Assembly: GCA_012064385.1 (NCBI GenBank)
Contig: QRDG01000473.1
Coordinates: 2,992,157-3,056,156 of the forward strand
Source of the DNA: Puccinellia tenuiflora
Taxonomy: Eukaryota; Streptophyta; Magnoliopsida; Poales; Poaceae
DNA: 64,000 bases
Reading direction: 5' to 3'
Shown here: positions 21,424 through 30,401 of the stretch, piece after piece
Numbering within the stretch: the first letter of the stretch is position 1
Layout: every line of letters starts with the position of its first letter
Made by a program: the position numbers and the translations under genes
The notes under the pieces: model-generated
Told to the model about the DNA's origin: nothing
The model's database searches: none
What the model saw: the letters and a program-made list of their open reading frames with translations, nothing else

Positions 21424-24106
21424 ATGAGCAAGGTCACGATGAAGAGGGGGAAGTCTGCCGCCGGCGCCGTCGCCGCCACCGAGGCTGGCGTGATGAAGAA
21501 GCCCGAGGACGACTGGACGAAGTCGTCGGTGAAGAAGGCCGATCTTGAGGGCCTCCGCGCGCGGGGGCTGCTGCCGCCGGCGAACCAGGCGGCGGTGCGC
21601 GCTCCAGGGAAGGAGGTATTCCCTGCCCCTCATGAGGGGGAACACATATGCTTCGTGGATTTTCTTCCGTGGGGTTTCGGGTTCCCCCTCCACGATTTTG
21701 TTCGTGGTCTTCTTTATGCTTATGGGATTCAGATCCACGATCTGACTCCCAATAGCGTCTTAAGCATCGCGAGCTTTATCGTGCTTTGCGAGTGCTTCTT
21801 GGGGATCGCACCCCACTGGCTGCTATGGAAGTCGCTGTTCCTCGTCAAGAGGAACATGGGGAAGAGCGGGCAAGTGTACCCGGTGGGCGGCTTCGGCATC
21901 CAGGTGCGTGGCGACACCACCTTCTTCCAGATGAAGAAATCCGACTCCGTCCAAGGCTGGCGGAGGAAGTGGTTCTACGTCCGGTGCGACCAGGAGGGGC
22001 TTCTTCCCTTCGCGGCTGATCGCGAGTTGAAGAAGACGAAGGCATGGGCGCACCCGCTGTCGAAGGAAGACAGGGAGGCGACTCAACCCCTGCTGGCGCT
22101 TCTCCGTGGCCTGCTGAAGAGCCTTGGGTGCGAGACAGGTGGGGTGCATCTCATTGCCACCTTCTTCAGGCTCCGGGTGCAGCCGCTCCGTGCTCGCGTC
22201 CACCCGATGTGGGCGCTTGAGCACGGCAATGAACTCGGCGATGACGAAGTCGAGTCGAAGGTGAGGAGCATCACCAGTCTCCGAGCCGCCGATCCGTGCA
22301 ACGTCAAGTGCTCGGCCCAGCCGTATGGGCCGAACAACCCTGTGCCTGAGGTAAGCTTCCTTTATGTTTTGCTTCTGTCTTGTATGTTCTGCCGAAATCT
22401 TCGTTTGTCTGACCCGAATCTTTTTTTTGTTTTGTTTTTGACAGGGTCGTTCCAGCTTTGTCAGCCTTCCTCCATTGATGGAGAACGGACCTCATGAAGA
22501 GGCAGAGTTCCCTGAGGATGAAGAGGTTGATAACGATGAAGTCCCCTCCGCCAATTCTCCAAGTGAAACCTTGGAGGAGGATGACGAGGATGAGGAGCCG
22601 CTGCAGAAGCGGCAGAAGCGAAAGAGCGGCGAGTCTGCTTCGGCTTCGTGACCCGCAAAGCAAGTGGAGGTGGAGGGCGTGGACGAGGCGAGCGAGTCGT
22701 CCTCGGGTGCCAGGCACACGAGCGACCCGACGGAGCCTTTGGTCGTGCCTCCGCTTAGCTCTGCGCCGCCGACTGGGTTCGCGAGGATGCCCTCCGTCTC
22801 CCTGGGCAGCGAGGATGATCAGGACGTCACCAGGTTAGTCTTGCAACCATCAACTTGTTTTGTCGAGTGCCCTTTTTGCCTTTGCGAGTATTTGAATTGA
22901 ATTATCTTGTCGCAGCGACCGTACTGGCGCTGTCGGTTCTTCGCCTCCAGAGATGGAGCACACTTCTGCTCCCGTATTTGAGCAGACCGCGAAGGCGACC
23001 GAAGAAGGGCCGCAGGCGGGTGATGCGTCGACCCTGAAGGCTTCGACTTCCTCCGTGCCAGAGAAGACTGCTGATGCGACCTCGCTGGACGCTGGATTGC
23101 TTGAGCATGTAAGTGTCTCTTAACTCAGTCTGCAAGATCTGTATCGGGTGCGTGAACAGCGCTCCCGATGGGAGTAGCCCCCGAAGATGTGCGTGACTAG
23201 AATAGTCGGGCGCATATTGATGTCTTGTTCTTTCCACAGCCGTTTTGTCGCCAGCTGATGGAGGGAGCCGCAGCCTTCGTGCGAATGGAGAAGGAGGGGG
23301 GTCGGCTCCGCACTGCTCTGGAGCAAGCGAACAGTGAGTACCAACCCTTGCGTTCAAGAGGTGCTTCGACTATCCTCATTGTTAACTTTGCTCCGGTGAT
23401 CCATAGGCGAAAGGGAGAGCCTGGCGAAGCGGGTCGCGGAGCTGGAGAAGTCACTGGGCGAAGCTCAAGAGCGTGAGCGAGCCCGGGATGAACTGGAGAA
23501 GGCCCAGGTTGAGCATTTGCTCTCACTCGCCGACGCTACTGGAAGTAAGTATCTCGGCTGTTTGCCTACTTTTCCTTGTGTCGACTCCTGGTGTCTTATC
23601 AGTGTGGTCTTCTTGGAGCAGAGACTTACGGAGGTGCTCCTCCCGAAGAAACTTCCAGTGCCAATGTCAGCTTGTCCGAGGCTGTCGGCTTCATCGACCG
23701 CGTCTGCGCCTATGCCTTGACGGCGCTGCAGAAGTCGACAGGCGCCTTGGCGGCTGTGCATCGGAGCATCCTGCCTAGCCAGCCACCGCCGGTCGCCGTT
23801 GACGCGCTTGCGGCTCCGTTTGAAGGCGACGCGACCACCATGGCGGACTACACGCGTGCGCAGACGGTACGCGGCTCAGAGCTCACTTTCCAGCTCCTAC
23901 TTGGTCACCAAGTCGTAGGTGATTTTGAGAAGGTTGTCAGCGACTTCCCTCGGAGGCCTGACGGCAAAACTGCGTCCCTTAGCGGTGTGAAGGCGCGGGC
24001 GAGTCAGCTGGCTGCGACGTTGGTTGCCACCTTCGAGAAGAAAATCGCCAAGGCTGCAGAGTTGGCTGCTAGGAAGAGCCGTTCTCGTTCGGAGTCTGCG
24101 ATGTAG
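21424..24106 (+). pseudogene. aORF1: antisense gene of T1 with a PF04195-like 'gypsy type' domain, six exons, one premature stop
   Basis: Exons 21424-22350, 22445-22833, 22916-23108, 23240-23333, 23407-23544 and 23622-24106 join in phase at GT...AG introns and total 2,226 bases (741 codons plus stop). Exon 1 starts with a basic, alanine-rich head. It then has a globular region (about residues 65-300) with LTPNSVLSIASFIVLCECFL, PHWLLWKSLF, PVGGFGIQVR and VQGWRRKWFYV, which resembles the plant family Pfam PF04195, 'putative gypsy type transposon'. Exon 2 is acidic; exons 4-5 predict a coiled coil (SLAKRVAELEKSLGEAQERE). A TGA at 22649-22651 (codon 378) interrupts an otherwise open frame, probably a CGA-to-TGA change. 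The position between integrase and 3' LTR, opposite strand, matches the aORFs described in Tat elements. The biochemical role is unknown. Confidence 0.75.
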
Positions 24107-24286
24107 ATTCCTTTATTTTAAAATTCCTCTACTTTTGGTCTTGGTCTGTAATGAACCATATAGTTTGCGGGTCTTCTGGCCGCGAACATGCTGATGTTAA
24201 AATGTGAATATGTGCCCTCGAGTCTTCTTTCATATCCATGTTTGAATGTCTTCCTCATTTGCCACTGTCGAATTTGGCAGTCTGAG

Positions 24287-25148
24287 ATGGGCGAGGCTCC
24301 TGTGGTTGCTGGAGCGACTGGTGTGGACGATGAGGGGGACACCTCTTCAGCCGCGCCTGATCGCCGTTGCCGTCGAACTCCTCCGGCTCCTGCGCGAAGT
24401 GTAAATGACCAGAGAGTGATCACCTTCATGAGAAACAAGATTGTTGAGCTCGAGTCGAAGTTGAAGATTGCCGAGTTGGAGTTGGAGCGCTTGAAGTCAC
24501 GGCCCGCTGCGCCGTTCTCACAGCGTGAGGAATTCCTTCTTGGCCAGATAGACTTGATCAGTCGACAGCTGCAAGGTTGGCCTTCTAGCGCTTTTCTTCG
24601 GCTTCCTCATGCTTTCACTGTTCTAAGTGCTGGGTCTTGATGCAGATGTGAATTCTGACTGGAAGGCCGAGCAGAGTCGAGTGGACGAGCGGGTGGCACA
24701 AGAGGCCGCCAGTGACTCACCCGAAGCACGTACGTTTTGGTCGGACAAATCCAAAGGCAGTGTATTGGCTAGGATGTTGGACCGCACCTGGCGGGCTGCT
24801 TTGCTCCTGGAAGGTTGTAGAAAGGCCTTCTATCAGATCAACAAGGTGTACTTTCCGCACAACGAGCAGCCTAGTGGACTGGCTGCACTGCTGGAGAGAT
24901 TCAGCGGAGGCAAGGCGTTGAAAGAAGTCGTGCACGCCCAGCTTGTTGGCGGGGCGAACGTGGCGCTGGCATACGTTCGAATGCACCGGCCTCATCTTCC
25001 CTTGGACAAGGTGCTCTACGGCTTGCCTGGAGCAGATGACTATGCCGATACTCTTGCGGCTGCGCGTCAGATGATTCAGCAGGTCCAGGCCTTCAGTGAG
25101 CAACTTGTAGGGCCACTCGATGCGCCAAAGGAGGAGCTTGTAGAGTAA
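24287..25148 (+). CDS. aORF2: second antisense ORF of T1, two exons
   Basis: The ATG at 24287 follows an acceptor-like TTTGGCAG. Exon 24287-24575 joins exon 24646-25148 across a GTTGG...TGCAG intron in phase, giving 263 codons plus stop with no internal break. The N-terminal half has a basic, proline-rich patch and a coiled coil (KIVELESKLKIAELELERLK). The C-terminal half is helical, with an RTWRAALLLEGCRKAFYQIN stretch. It resembles no enzyme I recognise. It may be a separate gene or a later part of aORF1 reached by a splice that skips the aORF1 stop. The simplest donor near 24103 does not keep frame, so I list it separately. An AATAAA-type signal is near 25252. Confidence 0.55.
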
Positions 25149-25280
25149 GAATACCAGACTGTTGCTGTATAGCCTTAGTTTGTTAAGAGATATTTTTCCC
25201 AAGTGGGAGCGTGATTGTAAGTATGCCGAGGTCGTCGGAGTCTCCGAGTGAATAAATTGTGTATTGTAGATTTCTGTAAA

Positions 25281-26220
25281 CCCGTATGGCGCAGCCCCCG
25301 AGCGGGTTGAGTGCGGCCGGGGTGCGTCGAGTCAGGCTTGTGCGGCGCAGCCCCCGAGTGCTTCGAGTGCGGCCGAAGCGTTTTCGAGTCAGGCCTGTGC
25401 GGCGCAGCCCCCGAGTGCTTTCGAGTGCGGCCGAGGCGTTTTCGAGTTAGACCTGTGCGGCGCAGCCCCCGAGTGCTTTCGAGTGCGACCGAGGCGTTTT
25501 CGAGTTAGACCTGTGCGGCGCAGCCCCCGAGTGCGTCGAGTGTGGCCGAGGCTTTTTGTGTTAGACCTGTGCGGCGCAGCCCCCGAGTGGTTCGGGTGGC
25601 GGCCTAGGTTGACTTAGACCTGTGCGGCGCAGCCCCCGAGTGGTTCGGGTGGCGGCCGAGGATTTTCGAGTTGGACCTGTATGGCGCAGCCCCCGAGTGG
25701 TTCGGGTGGCGGCCTAGGTTTTGACTTAGACCTGTACAGCGCAGCCCCCGAGTGGTTCGGGTGGCGGCCGAGGATTTTACGATTGGACCTGTGCGGCGCA
25801 GCCCCCGAGTGGTTCGGGTGGCGGCCTAGGTTGACTTAGACCTGTGCGGCGCAGCCCCCGAGTGGTTCGGGTGGCGGCCTACGTTTTGACTTAGACCTGT
25901 ACAGCGCAGCCCCCGAGTGGTTCGGGTGGCGGCCGAGGATTTTTGAGGTTGGACCTGTATGGCGCAGCCCCCGAGTGCGTCGGGTGGCGGCCTAGGTTGA
26001 CTTAGACCTGTGCGGCGCAGCCCCCGAGTGATTCGGGTGGCGGCCGAGGATTTTTGAGTTGGGCCTGTGCGGCGCAGCCCCCGAGTGCGTCGGGTGGCGG
26101 CCTAGGTTGACTTTAGACCTGTGCGGCGCAGCCCCCGAGTGATTCGGGTGGCGGCCGAGGATTTTTGAGGTTGGACCTGTATGGCGCAGCCCCCGAGTGG
26201 TTCGGGTGGCGGCCTAGGTT
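25281..26220. repeat. 17-unit tandem array of polypurine-tract-like ~55-bp repeats in T1
   Basis: Each unit contains GCAGCCCCCGAGTG, followed by a TCGGGTGGCGGCC or TCGAGTGCGGCC core and a variable tail. I count 17 copies of GCAGCCCCCGAG. From about unit 6 on, two tails alternate (CCTAGGTT...GACTTAGACC and CCGAGGATTTTT...GTTGGACC), giving an approximate 110-bp higher-order unit. On the element's sense strand the core reads CACTCGGGGGCTGC, close to the T1 polypurine tract CACTCGGGGGCTAC. The array lies between the antisense genes and the integrase 3' end. Confidence 0.9.
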
Positions 26221-26398
26221 TATGTTGCTTGCTGATGAAAGTAAAGGGGAGAGCTTGTTCCTCAAATCACTTTATTGATTTCTGCGAGCAGGCCGCCTCA
26301 TTAAAACCCTTCCAGTCCCCTTGGGTACCCTGGCGAGGGAAAGAGTGCGTCTGAAACCTGCCGCTTATTGACATTGCACTGTTACAAATTGGGGTTGA

Positions 26399-27746
26399 TC
26401 AGGCGTAGAAGCGGCGCAGTTGCGCAACGTTCCACGGGTTGTTGCAGACTGTCCCCGTCTTCGAGTCCTTCAGGCGGTAGGCTCCGCCGCCGATTGCTTC
26501 TGTCACGATGTATGGACCCTCCCACGGGGAGGCAAGCTTATGCACCTTCTTCTGTTTGAGGCGGAGGACAAGATCACCAGGAACGAACGCTCTGGGCCGC
26601 AGTCGCCGCCCATGATAGTTGCGCAGATCTTGCTGATACACGGCTGTGCGGGTAAGGGCGATGTCGCGTGCTTCGTCCAGGGTGTCCATGTCATCTTCGA
26701 GTGCTTCCTCTGCATCAGACTCATCGTAGGCCACCACTCGGGGAGCGTCGAACTTGATGTCGCACGGAAGGACTGCTTCAGCACCGTACACCATGAAGAA
26801 TGGCGTGTACTGGGTAGATCTGTTTGGCGTGGTGCGCAGACTCCACAGCACAGATGGCAGTTCTTCGACCCAGGCACCTGCAGCGCGTCTCAGTGGCACT
26901 CGCAGGCGCCTCTTTACGCCCTTGCAGACTAGGCCATTGGCCTTCTCGACTTTGTCCGTTGGATTGCGGGTGCAAGACAGATGCGTAGTTGAGCTTGATG
27001 CCTTGGTCAGAGCAGAAGTCCTTGAATTCTTCGGCTGTGAAGTTCGAGCCGTTGTCGGTGATGATGCTGTGTGGCACGCCGAACCTGAAGATGATCGACC
27101 TGATGAAGTTAACCGCCGAGGATGCAGTCGAACTTGTGATGGGCGCGGCTTCGATCCACTTCGTGAACTTGTCGACTGCCACCAGGAGGTGAGTGTGTCC
27201 GCCTGGAGAAGACTTCTTGAGTGGACCCACCATGTCGAGCCCCCATTGAGCGAAGGGCCATGCGAGTGGTATGGTCTTCAGTGCTGATGTCGGTGCGTGC
27301 GGCTTGTTGGCGAACTCCTGGCAGCCGATGCATTTCCTCACGAGCTCTTCTGCGTCTTGCATTGCGGTGGGCCAGTAGAACCCTGCTCGTAGGGCTTTGG
27401 CCACCAAGGCTCGACTGCTGGCGTGGTGTCCGCAGATGCCGGCGTGGATCTCGAGTAAGATGGCTTGACCGTCGACTAGGTCGATGCACCTTTGGAGGAC
27501 TTCTGAGATGCTTCGCTTGTAGAGTTTCCCGTTGATGACGGTGAAGCCCTTGGAGCGGCGGACGACGCGCTTGGCTTCGACTGGGTTTGCTGGCACCTTC
27601 TGATGCAGTATGTAGGCCAGGTATGGGCTTGTCCATGTGGGTTCGACCAGCATTACCTCCATGGGTTCCGTCTCCGTGCTTGGCGGGTTGGTGGTGCTCG
27701 TTGTCGGTGTAGAGGGTCCTGGCGCAGGCCGGAGCTTGATGGAGCA
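26399..27746 (-). pseudogene. T1 integrase, one frameshift before the catalytic glutamate
   Basis: On the minus strand the zinc-binding region (HAGICGHHASSRALVAK ... CIGCQEF) is followed by the core with aspartates in WGLDMVGP and ITDNGSNFT. An extra base within the AAA complementary to 26951-26953 shifts the frame exactly after SNGQ. The catalytic Glu (VEKANG) and the C-terminal part (WVEELPSVLWSLRTTPN ... PWEGPYIVTEAIGGGAYRL) are therefore in the next frame, to a stop at 26399. Otherwise full length. The last codons and 3' sequence hold an AATAAA on the minus strand near 26266. Confidence 0.85.
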
Positions 27747-29609
27747 TTACTTGATGCACTCGAGGAAGACTCCGGGTGGCACCGGTGCTTTGTCTGAGCC
27801 TAGGTTGGCGAGGATGTCGGCTTCCTCGTTGCTCTCGCAGCCGATGTGCCGCAGCTCGCAGCCGTCGAAGGTGCCTTCTAGCTGGTTGTATAGGTCCCTA
27901 TGGGCTATCATGTTGTCGGCGATGGCGTCACATTGCTTCATGGTTTGCTGCATGACAAGGTAGGAGTCTCCGTAGATCATGAGGTGAGTGGCGCCGCAGT
28001 TTTTGGCCATCCGCATGCCGTGGATCAGGGCTTCGTACTCTGCCTCGTTGTTGGAGGGTGTTGGGAAGTCCATTTGCAGTACATACTTCAGTTTGTCGCC
28101 TTTGGGTGAGATGAGGACGACTCCCGCCCCTGCTGACCTGAACTTCTTGGACCCGTCGAATTACATTGTCCATGCGTTGGACAAATCGGGTACGTCTGGT
28201 AGCTGGGCCTCTATCCACTCTATGGTGAATTCTGGAAGAACTTGGGCCTTGATTGCCTTCGGGTGCGCATACTTCAGCCCCCAGGGTCCTAACTCGACAA
28301 CCCACTTGGCGACTCGTCCTATCGCGGCTTGGTTGGTGAGGATGTCGGAGAGCCCAGAGGAGCTTACCACCGTGATGGTGTGCTCGGAGAAGTAGTGGAC
28401 GACCTTCCTTGATGTCATGAAGACTCCGTACGCTAGCTTCTGGTAATGCGGGTATCGCTGCTTGGAGAGGGTTAGCACCTCGCTGAGAAAGTAGACGGGT
28501 CGCTGAACCGGGTGACTGTGCCCTTCTTCTCCTCGTTCGACTACGAGTACTGTGCTGACCACTCTGTTCGTGGCTGACACGTAAAGGTATAGCGGCTCGT
28601 TCTCCAGTGGTGCCACCAGTACTGGAGGAGTCGTGAGGGTTTTCTTAAGTTGGTCGAAGGCGTTTTGCGCTTCTTCTGTCCACTCGAACTTGTCTGCCTT
28701 TTTCATCAGTTGGTAGAAAGGCAGGGCCTTTTCTCCCAACTTACTAATGAACCGGCTGAGAGCTGCGACTCGGCCGGCTAGGCGTTGCACTTCATGAAGC
28801 TTGGTCGGTGCTGGCATTGCGAGTATGTTTTGCACCTTCTCAGGGTTGGCTTCGATTCCTCTTGCAGAGACGAGGTACCAGAGCAGTTCTCCGGCTGGCA
28901 CGCCGAAAACACACTTGTCCGGATTCAGCTTGATCTGATACTCGTTGAGTGCGGCGAAGACTTTGCGGAGGTCAGCAATTAAACTGTCCTCCGTTCGAGT
29001 GGTGATGACTATGTCGTCGACGTAGACTTGTACGATCTTCCCTATTAGCTCCTTCAGGCAAGCTTGCATCGTGCGCTGGTATGTGGCTCCAGCGTTCTTC
29101 AACCCGAAGGGCATCATTTGGTAGCAGAACACACCATGGGGTGTGATAAATGCAGTCTTCTCTTCATCTTCGACTTTCATCCTGATCTGCTGGTACCCGG
29201 AGTAGGCGTCCAGGAAGGATAGGCGCGCGCAGCCTGCAATCGAGTCGATGATCTGGTCTATTCGCGGAAGCGGGAAGTGGTCCTTGGGGCAGCACTTGTT
29301 AATGGCGGTGAAGTCGACGCACATGCGGAGTTTCTTCGTCTTCTTCTTCTCCACCAGGACTGGGTTCGCTACCCAGTCCGAGTCCTTGATTTCCCGGATG
29401 AATCCGGCGTGGAGCAGCCGGTCGATCTCCTTGCTGATGGCGTCTCGTTTGGGACCCAAAAAGCGTCGCATGGTCTGCTTGACGGGTCTGGCGTCCTTGT
29501 GGACGCGTAAGGAGTGCTCGGCGAGTTCCCTGGGTATGCCTGGCATGTCAGAAGGTTGCCAGGCGAAGATCTCCCAGTTCTCACGTAGAAACTCGACGAG
29601 CGTGCCTTC
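27747..29609 (-). pseudogene. T1 reverse transcriptase, RNase H and extra archaeal-type RNase H
   Basis: Open from just after the amber at 29610-29612. RT motifs: VDFTAINK, LPRIDQ, PFGLKNAGATYQ and YVDD (near 29010-29025). The connected Ty3 RNase H follows (PVYFLSEVL ... KLAYGVF). A TAA at 28161-28163 then cuts the frame just before FDGSKKFRSAGAG, the start of a second RNase H of archaeal type (NNEAEYEALIHGMRMA, GDSYLVMQQ, ESNEEADILA). This dual RNase H is typical of Tat elements. A second TAA at 27747-27749 separates it from integrase in the same frame. Confidence 0.88.
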
Positions 29610-30401
29610 CTATGCGATAGGCAGGCTTGTCGACACCTTGACTGTCTTGCTGGCGTCCGTCGGATGGACTTGATGGGTTCTTGTGTCGTCAGTCGTGTTG
29701 AAGGCAGAGTCCTTGGCTGGTTTCTTTCGTGGCGGGAAAATGGTCTTGTCGTTGTCGACTGCCATCATCGCAAGGTGCTCATCCATTCCGAAGAATTCAG
29801 AGATCTGGCTGAATTCGCGGTCGCAACTGTTGGAGCGGTCGAAGTCGCCGTGCACCGTGATGACGCCCTTGGGTCCAGGCATCTTGAGCATCAGATAGGC
29901 GTAGTGAGGTATCGCCATGAATCTGGCAAAGGTTGGGCGCCCGAGTATCGCATGGTACTGCGACTTCCAGTCGACTACCTCGAAGTCGATCGCCTCCCTC
30001 TGAAAGTTGTCGGGTGTGCCGAAGATGACGCCGAGTGTGATTGCTCCCATGGGCATGACTGCTTGCCCTGGTACTATGCCATGGAAGGTGGTCCCTGATG
30101 GCGCCAAGTTTGTTGTTGGCCTGTTCATTCTTCTGAGGGTGTCGGCGAAGATAATGTTGATGCCGCTGCCTCCGTCCATGAACACCTTTTTCAAGGTGTA
30201 ATCCCCGATCAGAGCTTCGACTACCAGAGCGGCGTGCCCGGGTCGTGGTACCGCAGGTGGATGATCTGCTCTGGAGAACGTGATCGGTGTCTCTGACCCT
30301 CTCAGGTATTCGGGTACTGCGGGTTGACAGGTGACAGCCTGGTAGACTTGGCGGGTGATGATCTTCTGTGTCCTGTTAGAAGGGCGCCCCTTCTGTATCA
30401 T
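29610..30401 (-). pseudogene. T1 protease region, ended by an amber codon before RT
   Basis: Pepsin-type retroelement protease with active site MDGGSGIN (Tat elements carry DGG in place of DTG/DSG), followed by a hydrophobic LGRPTFARFMAIPHYAYL stretch. The frame is already open before the methionine at 30401 and overlaps the end of gag in the -1 register. It ends at TAG 29610-29612 (context ATCGCATAGGAAGGC), and the RT frame continues directly after the stop. T2 has the same arrangement. Confidence 0.82.

Noticed and set aside
24103..24280. Intron joining aORF1 to aORF2
   Set aside because: The nearest donor before the aORF1 stop (24103) and the acceptor at 24280 do not preserve the aORF2 reading frame, so a fusion is not claimed.
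25281..26220. CRISPR-like regular array
   Set aside because: Units are near-identical throughout without unique spacers, and the host is a plant retrotransposon.
29664..30098. Plus-strand frames opposite T1 and T2 gag/pol (for example also 31485-32336, 59929-60528)
   Set aside because: Shadows of the real minus-strand genes; no start context, domain or intron structure, unlike the true antisense genes at 21424-25148.
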